NCBI GenBank assembly: GCA_045118335.1
Contig: JBGUXY010000001.1
Span: 1 to 50,197 of the forward strand
Source of the DNA: W1P20-047 sp045118335
Lineage (GTDB): Bacteria; Actinomycetota; Coriobacteriia; Coriobacteriales; Eggerthellaceae
DNA length: 50,197 nt
Reading direction: 5' to 3'
Made by a program: the position numbers and the translations under genes. The notes beneath the pieces were generated by a model that saw only the letters and a program-made list of their open reading frames with translations, was not told the DNA's origin and searched no databases. Shown here piece after piece: positions 7,773-17,112 of the stretch (positions are counted from its first letter, which is position 1; each line of letters opens with the position of its first letter).

Positions 7773-8699
7773 CTAGCCGAACAGTTCCGTGCTGAAGTAG
7801 CGCTCTGCCGTGTCGGGGAGCAGGGTGATCACGCGCTTGCCAGGGCCGAGTTTGCGAGCTAGGGCCAAAGCGGCCACGACGTTGCTGCCGCTCGAAATGC
7901 CGCAGAGCAAGCCCTCCTCGCGCGCCAGGCGTCGGGACATCTCGAGTGCATCTTCATCGCGTACGACGTAGATGCTCGAATAAACGTCTTGGTTCAGGTT
8001 CTGCGGTATCAGCCCGTCTCCGATGCCCATCTGAAGATGGGTGCCGATGCTGCCACCGGAAAGGATGGCGGCATTTTCGGGTTCCACAGCCCAGATGGTC
8101 ATGTCGGGGTTTTCCATGATCAGGGCTTCCCCGATGCCCGTGATGGTGCCGCCCGTGCCCACGCCGCTGCAGAACCCATCGATGGGGCCTGCGACGTCGT
8201 TTAGAATCTCCTGAGCGGTGTTGTAGAGGTGCACGCGCGGATTGTCGGGATTGCTGAACTGCTCGGGGATGTAGACACGGGGGTCTTCCTTGCCCATCTG
8301 CAGTGCGGTTTGCAGGCACTCTTCGATACATGCGCCGATATCGCCGTCGTCATGCACCAAGATTACCTCGGCGCCATAGGCGCGACACAGCAAGCGGCGC
8401 TCTTCGCTTACGCTATCGGGCATGATGATTCGAGTGGCGTAGCCGCGCACGGCCCCCACGAGAGACAGGCCAATGCCCTGGTTGCCCGAGGTGGGCTCTA
8501 CGATGATGGTATCGGGCTTGATGTCGCCACGTTTTTCGGCTTCCGTGATCATGTTCAATGCGGTTCGGGTCTTGACGGATCCCCCGATGTTCACGCCTTC
8601 GAACTTCACCAGCACTTCAGCACAATCTGGACCGGGGATGCGGTTCAGGCGCACAAGCGGTGTATGCCCCACGGCTTCCAGGATATCGTTGTAGATCAT
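7773..8699 (-). CDS. PLP-dependent cysteine synthase family protein
   Basis: Fold-type II PLP enzyme, most likely O-acetylserine sulfhydrylase, making cysteine from O-acetylserine and sulfide. Lys43 in GGSVKTR is the expected PLP-binding lysine, TSGNQGIGL is the substrate loop, and GVGTGGTITG is the phosphate-binding loop. The length of 308 is normal for CysK. The lysine context is SVKTR, not the SVKDR of classical CysK. It is found in a subset of the family, so another beta-replacement reaction (for example a cystathionine-synthase-like one) cannot be excluded. The ATG at 8699 follows GGAGG. The gene stands alone on the minus strand between two plus-strand genes, with no cysE nearby. Confidence 0.88.
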   Translation of the reverse strand: MIYNDILEAVGHTPLVRLNRIPGPDCAEVLVKFEGVNIGGSVKTRTALNMITEAEKRGDIKPDTIIVEPTSGNQGIGLSLVGAVRGYATRIIMPDSVSEERRLLCRAYGAEVILVHDDGDIGACIEECLQTALQMGKEDPRVYIPEQFSNPDNPRVHLYNTAQEILNDVAGPIDGFCSGVGTGGTITGIGEALIMENPDMTIWAVEPENAAILSGGSIGTHLQMGIGDGLIPQNLNQDVYSSIYVVRDEDALEMSRRLAREEGLLCGISSGSNVVAALALARKLGPGKRVITLLPDTAERYFSTELFG

Positions 8700-8954
8700 G
8701 CGGCCTCCAAAGTCTGCTTGGCCTTTGGCAATTCGTGAATACTATCACGTTCGCGGTTGGCTTCCAGGCACAGTTGTCAGATTGTGATAAATGAACGTGA
8801 ACAACGACGAAGACATCGCCGTCAACGACATGTCTTTGACGGTGGATTCACGGCTTAGCAACGGACGGTATTCGAGGTCGGGCCGAGGAAGAATCTTCAC
8901 TAAGATGGATGACATCCGATTGCCGACGTTCTCGTATCGAAGGGAAGTGCATCC

Positions 8955-9458
8955 ATGGGTTTTCTGGATGATTTGACCGAAACACTCAACCGTGGAGCTA
9001 GCGTGACCGCAAAGACGGCCAACGTATTGAAGCTGAAAGCGCAGATTGCCGACCTGAACAGCCAGCGTCGGAACCTCTGCTCGGGTTTGGGCGCCGCGCT
9101 TTACGACCGCACCAAAGGTGACACTGCATTCACGTCTGGCTTGGAAGACTTCTACAACGGCATCGCTAACTGCGATGAGCGCATTGCCGGTTTGCAAAAG
9201 CAGGTTGAAGAGGTCGAAGCCCAAGGCCCTGTGCGTCCGGGCAGGGGATCGCGTTATATGAAATCTTGTGCCACCTGTGGCTTTAGCCTGAGTGCGTCGG
9301 ATGTGTTCTGCAGCCGTTGTGGAACCCCGGTTCCGCATGATAGCGTTGCAAACGAGCAGCCTGCGCAAGGTCCGCAACAGCCAGGTTCTGGATCGACAGC
9401 CGAAACCGCCCCTCAGTCTCCTTACAACCAGGAGCCGATAGACGTCAATCCGTGCTAA
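8955..9458 (+). CDS. Coiled-coil zinc-ribbon protein of unknown function
   Basis: A 167-residue protein with a helical, coiled-coil-prone N-terminal half (residues 15-90, with a repeated Leu/Ile pattern in LKLKAQIADL and IAGLQKQVEEVE). A zinc ribbon follows with C105, C108, C119 and C122 (CATCGFSLSASDVFCSRCG), then a Gln/Pro/Ser-rich disordered tail ending in Cys. No signal peptide or membrane helix is visible, so it is probably cytoplasmic. The ATG at 8955 follows GAAGGGAAG. Similar small proteins occur beside many actinobacterial and clostridial genes without an assigned role, and the neighbours (cysteine synthase and histidine synthesis) do not suggest one. Confidence 0.75.
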   Translation: MGFLDDLTETLNRGASVTAKTANVLKLKAQIADLNSQRRNLCSGLGAALYDRTKGDTAFTSGLEDFYNGIANCDERIAGLQKQVEEVEAQGPVRPGRGSRYMKSCATCGFSLSASDVFCSRCGTPVPHDSVANEQPAQGPQQPGSGSTAETAPQSPYNQEPIDVNPC

Positions 9459-9483
9459 ACGAACGATCGGCTTCAGAATCGTT

Positions 9484-9511
9484 GGCGTGCCGGGCATTGG
9501 CCTGGCACGCC
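9484..9511 (+). terminator. Hairpin after the zinc-ribbon gene
   Basis: GGCGTGCC (9484-9491) pairs with GGCACGCC (9504-9511), followed by TGTCTTCT. Probable terminator. The rest of the 328-base gap (9459-9786) holds an extended -10-like TGCTAAAGT (9642-9650) that may start the his transcript. I see no T-box or leader peptide there. Confidence 0.55.
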
Positions 9512-9786
9512 TGTCTTCTGGCCAGGGCTATCTTGTTATCCTGCTGTTGCAGGAAACGTTTTTGATTGGATGTGGTAGCCAGCGTTTCCGAAACGGTTGT
9601 TTGTGTTCATTTGAAGAACTGAATACTTTATCACTCTACTGTGCTAAAGTATCTTCCCGCTGCGAACCCCTGGGCAACGTGTTATCTCAAGGCGTTTCGC
9701 GGTTGTCGTATTGCCTTTTCAGCGATGGAAACGTACTGTCAAGGCTTGGCATTTGATAGCTGCAGCGATTTGCTTGAGGAACGAAC

Positions 9787-11451
9787 ATGAACTTTGTCAC
9801 ACCTTCGGGCTTTCGGGACATCATGCCCGACGAGGCCTTGCAAAGGGAGCAGATAACCGAGCGGGTACGCGGCTGCCTGGCGGCGCGCGGTTACACGCCC
9901 ATCGAGACGCCCACGTTGGAGAACATGGAGGTTATGGAGGCAGCAGCTAAGCTGCCGGCAACGCCCTTCCGCTTCTTCGATTCGAACGGCGACCTGCTGG
10001 CATTACGCCCCGATGTCACCATGCAAGTTGCACGCATGTGCGCCACTCGGCTGCGCGGGCAAGACGGCCCGTTCCGCTTTCGCTACACGCAACGCGTGTT
10101 TCGCGAATCTGTTGCCGCAGCAGCCTCGCGTGAGCTCACGCAGATTGGCATCGAGAACATCGGGGAGGAAGGGCCGGCTGTCGACGCGCAGATCGTGGGC
10201 CTGTTCGCCGAATCGCTGCAGCTGTGCGGACTTGAGGATTTCACCATCGCCCTCGGATCGGTGGGCGTTTTGCGGGCGCTGCTCGAAGCGTGCCCGGCAA
10301 GTGGCGAATGGAAGAATCGCGTGCTTGCAGCTTACCATGCGTCGAATTTCGTGGAGCTTGGCCTTCTGACGGCGGATGAGTCCATCCCGAGAGAGTATGC
10401 CCAGGCGATTGGCCAGCTGCCTCGTGTGAGGGGCGGGCGCGAAGCCATTCAGGTTGCGCGAGACCTGGCTGAACCGCTCGGATGTGCCGTGGGGCTTGAC
10501 ACGCTTGAAGAGGTCGTGGACCAGCTGGCGAAGCTGGGGTTGGAATATGCGTTGCTCGTGGATTTCAGCATCATGAGTTCGTTCAACTATTACACGGGCA
10601 TCGTATTCGAAGCTTATGCACCCGGCATGGGCGAATCGCTTGGCTCGGGTGGCCGTTACGATTCGATGCTCGCTGCATACGATGGAAAACCGCGTCCAGC
10701 GGCGGGTTTCGCATTCTATCTCGAGCAAGTCATGGCGGCGCTGGCCCAGCAGGGACGTGGTGGTTTGGACGGCTGGGCATCTGGACACCCTGCCGTCGAG
10801 AAGCCCTCGAAGCGACCCTTGCGCATCGCCGTGCCGAAAGGCTCGCTCAATGCGGGTACCATCGAGTCACTGCAGCGTGCGGGTCTTGACACCATGGGGT
10901 TGGAAAACCCCGGGCGGCAGCTGATCATCCACAACCCAGGCGTTGACTACATTATCGTGCGGCCAACCGATGCGCCGGTATTCGTGGCGCTTGGCGCTGC
11001 CGATTGCGGGATCTGCGGCAAGGATTCGCTGATGGAAGCCGATTTGGATGTGGTCGAGCTTGTCGACCTGAACTTTGGCGGATGCCGGTTCGTCGTTGCC
11101 GAACCCGAAGGGGCGACCAAAAGCGTTGAAGAGCACTACCGTCAGCTCGGCTCGATTCGCATAGCAACGAAGTATCCGCGCATCACGCGTGCATATTACG
11201 AGCGTGTGGGCATGCAGGTTGAAATCGTGAAGCTGCATGGCAATATCGAGCTTGCACCGCTCATCGGCATGGCAGAGCGCATCGTGGATATAACGGCAAC
11301 GGGCACGACGTTGCGCGAGAACAATCTGCGCATCGTGGATGACGTGATTTCATCGACGGCGCGGTTCTTCGCCAACAGCTGCGCTTTTCGCGTTGACGGC
11401 CGCGTGATCGAGCTTGCAGCGGCGTTGCAGGAACAACTGGTGGCGCAATAG
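9787..11451 (+). CDS. hisZG: ATP phosphoribosyltransferase: fused regulatory (HisZ) and catalytic (HisG) subunits
   Basis: Catalyses the first committed step of histidine synthesis (ATP + PRPP to phosphoribosyl-ATP). Residues 1 to about 325 are HisZ, a catalytically dead histidyl-tRNA-synthetase relative (PSGFRDIMPDEA at the start, RPDVTMQVAR, RYTQRVFRE, then GGRYDSML). From about 341 (RIAVPKGSLNAGTI) to 554 is a short-form HisG with the PRPP-binding segment DITATGTTLREN. Short-form HisG lacks its own regulatory domain and needs HisZ; here both are one unbroken chain with no internal stop and a linker of about 15 residues. Separate hisZ and hisG genes are the norm. The ATG at 9787 follows GAGGAA. 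It heads the his cluster, 117 bases before hisD. Confidence 0.93.
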   Translation: MNFVTPSGFRDIMPDEALQREQITERVRGCLAARGYTPIETPTLENMEVMEAAAKLPATPFRFFDSNGDLLALRPDVTMQVARMCATRLRGQDGPFRFRYTQRVFRESVAAAASRELTQIGIENIGEEGPAVDAQIVGLFAESLQLCGLEDFTIALGSVGVLRALLEACPASGEWKNRVLAAYHASNFVELGLLTADESIPREYAQAIGQLPRVRGGREAIQVARDLAEPLGCAVGLDTLEEVVDQLAKLGLEYALLVDFSIMSSFNYYTGIVFEAYAPGMGESLGSGGRYDSMLAAYDGKPRPAAGFAFYLEQVMAALAQQGRGGLDGWASGHPAVEKPSKRPLRIAVPKGSLNAGTIESLQRAGLDTMGLENPGRQLIIHNPGVDYIIVRPTDAPVFVALGAADCGICGKDSLMEADLDVVELVDLNFGGCRFVVAEPEGATKSVEEHYRQLGSIRIATKYPRITRAYYERVGMQVEIVKLHGNIELAPLIGMAERIVDITATGTTLRENNLRIVDDVISSTARFFANSCAFRVDGRVIELAAALQEQLVAQ

Positions 11452-11568
11452 CGTGACACCAGCCGTATTGAGGCGAACGGGCAGCTGGTCTGGGATGCGT
11501 GCGAGCCGATGGGGTGTGCCGACCAGACGATGCTTGCAATACGGCTTAAGACTGTGAGGAGATAGAGC

Positions 11569-12882
11569 ATGAGACGCATAGAGCTCAAACAAGGCGAACG
11601 GTTCAACGAAGGGCACCTGCGTCGTACGAGCGCTTTCAATGCGAATGCGCTCAAGGCTGCGACCGATATCGTAGCCGATGTCAGGGAGCGTGGCGATGGG
11701 GCGTTGCGGGAATACACTAGCCGCTTCGATGGCGTGGAGCTGGAAAGCTTTCGCGTGAGCCAGGAAGCTATCGATGAGGCTCTTGCCCGCATTACCCCCG
11801 AGCTTTCGGCGGCGCTGCAGCATGCAGCTGCTCAAATCCGCGATTTCCATGAGCGGCAGGTCCGCGAGAGCTGGTTCGCCGTGCGTGAGAACGGCGCGCT
11901 TGTGGGGACCAAGTTCGAGGCTATCGAGGCTGTGGGAATCTACGTACCCGGTGGTCGGGCTCTCTATCCGTCTTCGGTGCTCATGAATGCCATTCCCGCA
12001 TCGGTGGCTGGGGTGAAGCGCATCGCCTGCACCACGCCGCCTACCAAAGATGGCTCGCTCGACCCTGCCATCATCGAAGCTTGTCGCATTGCGGGCGTGA
12101 CGGAAATCTACTCGATTGGCGGAGCGCAAGCCATCGCTGCGCTAGCGTATGGCACAGAAACGATTCCAGCGGTTTCTAAAATCACGGGTCCGGGTAACGC
12201 TTTTGTTGCCGCCGCGAAGAAGATCGTCTCGGGAGATGTGGGCATCGACATGATCGCCGGTCCTTCCGAGGTGTGTGTCGTTGCCGATGAGACGGCGGAT
12301 CCGGCCATGGTTGCCATCGACCTCATGGCGCAAGCCGAACACGACCCTTTGGCCAGCTGTTATCTGGTTTGCTTCGGCAACGACTACGCCGATGCCGTGC
12401 TGGCCGAGGTAGATGAGCACATGAAGCGGTCTACCCGCGCCGACATCACCACGGCATCGCTCGACAACCAGGGGTTGATCGTGGTCTGCCCCGACATGGA
12501 GACCGCTCTCGGCGCGGTGAACGTGATAGCGCCCGAGCACCTGGAAATGCACGTGAACAACGCCATGGACCACCTAGGTGCCATCAAGAATGCCGGCGCG
12601 ATATTCTTAGGCGACTGGACGGCCGAGGCCGTGGGCGACTATGTTGCCGGACCCAACCACACGCTGCCCACGGGTGGTACCGCCAAGTTCTCGAGTCCGC
12701 TTTCCGTGGACGACTTCGTGAAGAAGTCGAGCGTGATTCAGTACACTCCCGCCGCACTGCTGGCCGACGGCGAGGCCATCGTGCGCATTGCCGACCGAGA
12801 GGGCTTGTGGGCGCATGCGCAGAGCATTCGGCTGCGCATGGCAGAACTGGGCAGCCCATTGCCGGAGAGCACCGATGAATAG
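11569..12882 (+). CDS. hisD: Histidinol dehydrogenase
   Basis: Last enzyme of histidine synthesis: oxidises histidinol to histidine in two NAD-dependent steps using zinc. Typical family blocks are visible: GIYVPGGRALYPSSVLMNAI, IGGAQAIAALAYGT, the signature from KITGPGNAFVAAAKK to IAGPSE, and AEHDP with conserved Glu/His. C-terminal GPNHTLPTGG holds further active-site His. The 437-residue length is normal. The ATG at 11569 follows GAGGAG. The last eight bases overlap the start of hisC, so the two are translated together. The 117-base gap from hisZG shows no terminator. Confidence 0.96.
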   Translation: MRRIELKQGERFNEGHLRRTSAFNANALKAATDIVADVRERGDGALREYTSRFDGVELESFRVSQEAIDEALARITPELSAALQHAAAQIRDFHERQVRESWFAVRENGALVGTKFEAIEAVGIYVPGGRALYPSSVLMNAIPASVAGVKRIACTTPPTKDGSLDPAIIEACRIAGVTEIYSIGGAQAIAALAYGTETIPAVSKITGPGNAFVAAAKKIVSGDVGIDMIAGPSEVCVVADETADPAMVAIDLMAQAEHDPLASCYLVCFGNDYADAVLAEVDEHMKRSTRADITTASLDNQGLIVVCPDMETALGAVNVIAPEHLEMHVNNAMDHLGAIKNAGAIFLGDWTAEAVGDYVAGPNHTLPTGGTAKFSSPLSVDDFVKKSSVIQYTPAALLADGEAIVRIADREGLWAHAQSIRLRMAELGSPLPESTDE

Positions 12883-13945
12883 GGTGCGTGCTACGAACGA
12901 GCGGCTGGCGAAGCTGGTTCCCTACGATCCGAAGTACCTGCCCGCGAAGGTGATGGTTTCGGCGAACGAGAACCCGGAAAGCCTGCCCGAACCAGTGTTG
13001 CAAGGTGTGTTGGAGCGGCTTTCCCGCCTGCAGTTTAACCGATATCCCGATCCGCTTGCCAACGAGCTGAGAGATGCCATCGCCGTACACGAGGGCCTGC
13101 AACGCGAATGCGTGCTTCTGGGAAACGGTGGCGACGAACTGCTGTTCAACATCGCGCTGGCATGGGGCGGGCCAGGTCGCAAGATGCTCACCGCACCGCC
13201 CACGTTCTCGGTATATGCAAACAATGCCCAGCTCACAGGCACGGATGTGGTAGCCATCCCGCGTCTTGCCGATTACAGCCTGGACGAGGATGCCATTCTC
13301 GCACGCGTAGCGCAGGGCGACATCGACTACGTGACCATCACCAGTCCGAACAACCCGACGGGCCGGGTGGCACGCCGCGAATTCGTGGAACAGTTATTGG
13401 ATGCCTCCGATGCGCTGGTGATGGTGGACGAGGCGTATTGCGAGTTCGCGGCCACGACTGTGGTCGACCTTCTGGGCAAGCACCAGAACCTGGTCATCCT
13501 GCGCACGTTTTCGAAGGCGTTTTCGCTGGCGGGTGTGCGCATAGGCTACATCTTGGCGAACCCGCAGGTGATAAGCGAGTTCGCGAAGGTGCGCCAGCCG
13601 TATTCGGTGGATGCGGTCTCGCAGGCGATAGCGCTCGAGGTCATGGGCCATCTGGACTTGTTCCAATCGCGCATCGACGCCATAATTGAGCAACGCTCGG
13701 TGTTGGCGGAAGGCTTGACGGCGCTGCCAGGCGTTTACCCGCATCCCAGCGATGCGAACTACATCCTGGTGCATTTCGAGGGCGTGGATGCAGGAGAGCT
13801 CTGGCAGCAGCTGCTAGACCGCGGTATCCTGGTGCGTGACTTCAGCCGCGCTCCTGGGCTGGAAAACTGCCTGCGCATCACCGTGGGCGCTGAAGAGCAG
13901 AACCAAGCCGTGCTTGCGACGCTGCAGGGTATCTTGAAAGGATAG
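12875..13945 (+). CDS. hisC: Histidinol-phosphate aminotransferase
   Basis: PLP enzyme (fold type I) that transfers an amino group from glutamate to imidazole acetol phosphate. K214 in FSKAFSLAG is the PLP lysine. SPNNPTG and VDEAYCEFA carry the conserved Asn and Asp/Tyr of the family, and the C-terminal LRITVG holds the carboxylate-binding Arg. The ATG at 12875 overlaps the end of hisD by eight bases and gives 356 residues, the usual length; an upstream in-frame start would add 29 residues with no family similarity. hisB begins four bases after the stop. Confidence 0.94.
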   Translation: MNRVRATNERLAKLVPYDPKYLPAKVMVSANENPESLPEPVLQGVLERLSRLQFNRYPDPLANELRDAIAVHEGLQRECVLLGNGGDELLFNIALAWGGPGRKMLTAPPTFSVYANNAQLTGTDVVAIPRLADYSLDEDAILARVAQGDIDYVTITSPNNPTGRVARREFVEQLLDASDALVMVDEAYCEFAATTVVDLLGKHQNLVILRTFSKAFSLAGVRIGYILANPQVISEFAKVRQPYSVDAVSQAIALEVMGHLDLFQSRIDAIIEQRSVLAEGLTALPGVYPHPSDANYILVHFEGVDAGELWQQLLDRGILVRDFSRAPGLENCLRITVGAEEQNQAVLATLQGILKG

Positions 13946-13949
13946 AAGC

Positions 13950-14555
13950 ATGAGAACACCGGATCAGGCGCGTTGTGCGCACGTGGTGCGGATCACGAAG
14001 GAAACGGACATCGACCTGACCATCAACTTGGATGGCACGGGCACCTGCGATGTCAGCACCGGCGTGGCGTTTTTCGATCACATGCTCGACGCGTTTACGC
14101 GTCATGGCCTGTTCGATTTGAGCGTGCGTGCGAAAGGCGACGTCGAGGTAAGCGCGCATCACACCGTGGAAGATGTGGGCATCGTGCTCGGGCAGGCAGT
14201 CGCGCAGGCGCTGGGAGATAAGCGGGGCATCGTGCGCTTCGGCACGGCGTTCGTTCCCATGGACGAGGCACTGCTGCAGGCGTCGCTGGACATCTCGGGT
14301 CGGGGCGGGCTGTTCTATGGGGTGAACGTGCCGCTCGAGATCTTGGGATCGTTCAACACGCCGCTGGCGAAGGAGTTCTTCATCGCCTTCGCCCAGAACG
14401 CCGGCATCACGCTGCACCTGCGCAGCCTTGCGGGCGAGAATTCGCACCACATCGTAGAAGCCGCCTTCAAGGCGTGCGGACGGGCTCTGTGCGACGCCAC
14501 TCGCATCAACCCCCGCGTAGCGGGCGAGCTGCCCTCCACAAAGGGATCTTTGTAG
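13950..14555 (+). CDS. hisB: Imidazoleglycerol-phosphate dehydratase
   Basis: Manganese enzyme that dehydrates imidazole glycerol phosphate. The two metal-binding motifs are H70-H71-x-x-E-D (SAHHTVEDVG) and SHHIVEAAFK. FFDHMLDAFTRHG near residue 45 is the third conserved block. The protein has 201 residues, the dehydratase domain only, so there is no fused histidinol-phosphatase as in enterobacteria. The ATG at 13950 is four bases after hisC, with AAAGGA upstream. A 141-base gap without a gene separates it from hisH. Confidence 0.95.
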   Translation: MRTPDQARCAHVVRITKETDIDLTINLDGTGTCDVSTGVAFFDHMLDAFTRHGLFDLSVRAKGDVEVSAHHTVEDVGIVLGQAVAQALGDKRGIVRFGTAFVPMDEALLQASLDISGRGGLFYGVNVPLEILGSFNTPLAKEFFIAFAQNAGITLHLRSLAGENSHHIVEAAFKACGRALCDATRINPRVAGELPSTKGSL

Positions 14556-14696
14556 GTTCCGTCGTGGGTCAAGTGCCCGTAGCTGTTGACTCGTCGAAGA
14601 AGGCTCTACGCAAATCGGGCCTATTGGCGCATCGGAAACGTTTCGCTTACGCAGGCGGACCTGCGATGGGAAGAATCGTAGTTGTAAGGTCGAAAA

Positions 14697-15359
14697 ATGA
14701 TTGCTGTTGTTGATTACCACAAGGGGAACTTGAAAAGCGTGGAGCGCGCTTTGAGGTTTGTGGGCGCTGATGCGTACATTACCGACGACCCTGCACGCAT
14801 CGCCAAGGCTCAAGCTGTGGTGCTGCCGGGCGTCGGCGCATTTGCCGACGCCGCAGCGTCGATGCGCGAGCTCGGGCAGATGGAACCCATACGCGAGGCG
14901 GTGGCTGCCGGGGTGCCGTTTTTGGGCATCTGCCTGGGTTTCCAGCTCATGTACGAAGAGGGTACGGAAGGCGCGCCCGAAGAAGACGACGGGACGTCGA
15001 GCAACAACGCGTTGGGCCTGGCCATCCTTCCAGGTGTGGTGGACCGCATGCCCAACACCGATGCTCGGGGAAATTTCTACAAGGTGCCTCATGTCGGCTG
15101 GAACACCATCGAGTTCGAAGGCGATGGCGGAGCGCTGTTCTCGCGTATCGGATCGGGAGAGTACTTCTACTTCACCCATAGCTTCATAGCCCCCGAAAGC
15201 CCCTGCACGACGGCACGTACCACGCATTCCATCACGTTCCCATGTGCTGCCCAGTACGGTGACGTGGCCTTCGGCTGCCAGTTCCATCCCGAGAAGAGCT
15301 CGGATGCTGGCATGACGGTCTTGGAAACCTTCCTCGATATCGTCAAGGCAACCGGCTAG
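14697..15359 (+). CDS. hisH: Imidazole glycerol phosphate synthase, glutamine amidotransferase subunit
   Basis: Releases ammonia from glutamine and channels it to HisF. The catalytic triad is visible as C79 (GICLGFQLM), H197 and E199 (FHPEKS). PGVGAF and VPHVGWN are further HisH blocks. The length of 220 is slightly above average because of an acidic insert near residues 90-105 (EEGTEGAPEEDD). The ATG at 14697 follows AAGGT. It is the usual partner of hisF, with hisA between them here. Confidence 0.95.
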   Translation: MIAVVDYHKGNLKSVERALRFVGADAYITDDPARIAKAQAVVLPGVGAFADAAASMRELGQMEPIREAVAAGVPFLGICLGFQLMYEEGTEGAPEEDDGTSSNNALGLAILPGVVDRMPNTDARGNFYKVPHVGWNTIEFEGDGGALFSRIGSGEYFYFTHSFIAPESPCTTARTTHSITFPCAAQYGDVAFGCQFHPEKSSDAGMTVLETFLDIVKATG

Positions 15360-15443
15360 AGGCAGTTTGCGGCAGCTTTGCAGGCGCGGCTTCCCCTAAC
15401 GCTCGAACCCACATTGTGAATTACCCAGACGAAAGGCAATAAC

Positions 15444-16217
15444 ATGCACTTGCTTCCCGCAATCGACATACTCGACGGACGTGCCGTACGCCTGGCGAAG
15501 GGCGACTACAACAAGGTGACGGTCTATAACGAAGACCCCGTGGCCCAAGCCCAGGCCTTCGAAGAAGCGGGCGCTACCTGGATTCACGTGGTCGACCTCA
15601 ACGGCGCGAAGTCGGGCAAGCCCGAAAACATCCAGATCATCGAGGCCATCATGCGCAAGACGCTGCTGAAGGTGGAAAACGGCGGTGGCATACGCAGCAT
15701 GGAAACCATCCAGCGTCTCTACGATGCGGGTGTCTCGCGCGTGATTTTGGGAACAGCCCTGGTTGCGAACAAGGATTTCGCCGCGGAAGCCGTATCGCGC
15801 TTCGGAGGCATGCTCACCGCGGGCATCGATGCGCGCGGCGGGGAAGTGGCCATCGAAGGCTGGCGCGAAGGTGCTGGCGTTCCCGCCGAAGAGCTCGTGC
15901 GCGAGATGGCCGACCTGGGCTTCCAGCACTTGGTCTACACCGACATCGCCCGCGACGGCATGCAGACGGGCATTGACGAGCAGGCTTACGTGCGCATGGC
16001 CGAAGTCTTCCGCAGCCCGGTCATCGCCAGCGGTGGCGTTACGAACATGGATGACTTGCGCCGCTTGGGCGCCGTGGCAGGCAGCATCGAGGGCGTGATT
16101 ACCGGTCGCGCCGTCTACGAGCGCACCCTGGACGTTCGCGAAGCGCTGGCGTATTGCGAACAAGCGACGAAGGCTCACCTGGCGGCAGTGGCCCAGGCGA
16201 ATCCTTGCGGGCTATAA
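15444..16217 (+). CDS. hisA: ProFAR isomerase (phosphoribosylformimino-aminoimidazole carboxamide ribotide isomerase)
   Basis: A TIM-barrel enzyme that opens the ribose ring of ProFAR by an Amadori rearrangement. The N-terminal block LPAIDILDGRAVRLAKGD carries the catalytic Asp8 and the phosphate site. VENGGGIRSMETIQ, the central barrel IDARGGEVAIEGW and the second catalytic Asp in YTDIARDGMQTG are present, followed by ASGGVTNMDDL. The length of 257 is normal. In some actinobacteria this protein (PriA) also serves in tryptophan synthesis; I cannot tell from sequence whether this one is bifunctional. The ATG at 15444 follows AAAGG. Confidence 0.94.
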   Translation: MHLLPAIDILDGRAVRLAKGDYNKVTVYNEDPVAQAQAFEEAGATWIHVVDLNGAKSGKPENIQIIEAIMRKTLLKVENGGGIRSMETIQRLYDAGVSRVILGTALVANKDFAAEAVSRFGGMLTAGIDARGGEVAIEGWREGAGVPAEELVREMADLGFQHLVYTDIARDGMQTGIDEQAYVRMAEVFRSPVIASGGVTNMDDLRRLGAVAGSIEGVITGRAVYERTLDVREALAYCEQATKAHLAAVAQANPCGL

Positions 16218-16304
16218 GGACGCACTGTCCATGCAACCTCACCAATGCTGCGGGTATCTTGTCTTGTATTCGCCAAAGACAGCGATGGCAGAGCTGCGTT
16301 TTCC

Positions 16305-16310
16305 TATAAT
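16305..16310 (+). promoter_or_regulatory. Possible internal promoter before hisF
   Basis: A perfect TATAAT lies 38 bases before the hisF ATG in the 130-base hisA-hisF gap. No good -35 is seen. It may be a secondary start for hisF-hisI. Confidence 0.3.
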
Positions 16311-16347
16311 GGACGGGTAATCGTATTCGGCGAGTAAGGATTGAGAC

Positions 16348-17112
16348 ATGCTGGCAAAACGAGTGATACCGTGCATGGACGTGAAAGACGGACGCGTGGT
16401 GAAAGGCGTGAACTTCGTCAACCTGCGCGATGCAGGCGATCCTATCGAATTGGCGCAGCGCTACGACGAGCAACGTGCCGACGAAGTCATCTTCCTGGAC
16501 ATCACGGCAACTCACGAAGGCCGCGATACCACGGTGGAGCTAGCCAGCCGCGCCGCCGCGGAACTGCACCTGCCGTATTGCGTGGGCGGCGGCTTCCGCA
16601 CGGTGGCCGATATCCGCACGATGATCGCGGCGGGCGCCGACAAGGTTTCCATCAACTCGGCGGCGGTGGACAGGCCAGAGCTCATCACGGAAGCGGCGGC
16701 GGCGTTCGGAACGCAGGCGATCCTGTGCGCCATCGACGCTAAGCGCGTGCCGGGTAACACGGGGCGCTGGGAGGTGTACGTGCATGGTGGCCGCAAGCCG
16801 ACGGGAATCGATGCCGTGCAATGGGCGCGGGAGGCCGAACGGCGTGGTGCAGGCGAGATTCTGCTCACCAGCATGGACGGCGATGGCAGCAAGGATGGCT
16901 TCGACCTGGCGCTCACTCGTGCAGTTGCGCGTGCGGTGAACATCCCCGTCATCGCAAGCGGCGGCGTGGGCAAGCTGGAGCACTTTGCCGAAGGCATCAT
17001 CGAAGGCGAAGCCGACGCCGTGTTGGCAGCGAGCGTGTTCCACTTCGGCGAGCTTACCGTTCGCCAGGTGAAGGAATACATGGCCGCGCAGGGTATTCCC
17101 GTGAGGCTGTAG
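16348..17112 (+). CDS. hisF: Imidazole glycerol phosphate synthase, cyclase subunit
   Basis: TIM-barrel cyclase that uses ammonia from HisH to form imidazole glycerol phosphate and AICAR. RVIPCMDVKDGRVVKGVNF holds the catalytic Asp11. GGGFRTVADI, VSINSAAV and LLTSMDGDGSKDGFD, with the second catalytic Asp, follow, and ASGGVGKLEHF closes the phosphate site. The length of 254 is typical. The ATG at 16348 follows AAGGA. Confidence 0.96.
   Translation: MLAKRVIPCMDVKDGRVVKGVNFVNLRDAGDPIELAQRYDEQRADEVIFLDITATHEGRDTTVELASRAAAELHLPYCVGGGFRTVADIRTMIAAGADKVSINSAAVDRPELITEAAAAFGTQAILCAIDAKRVPGNTGRWEVYVHGGRKPTGIDAVQWAREAERRGAGEILLTSMDGDGSKDGFDLALTRAVARAVNIPVIASGGVGKLEHFAEGIIEGEADAVLAASVFHFGELTVRQVKEYMAAQGIPVRL

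Noticed and set aside
8791..8976. Open frame of 61 codons before the zinc-ribbon gene
   Set aside because: No ribosome-binding site, and it overlaps the well-supported start at 8955 in another frame.
9459..9786. Histidine T-box or leader peptide before hisZG
   Set aside because: No T-box sequence and no His-rich short ORF; only a terminator hairpin and a possible -10.
13878..15287. Open frame of 469 codons on the minus strand
   Set aside because: Opposite hisB and hisH, both well supported. A shadow frame that also runs across the intergenic gap.
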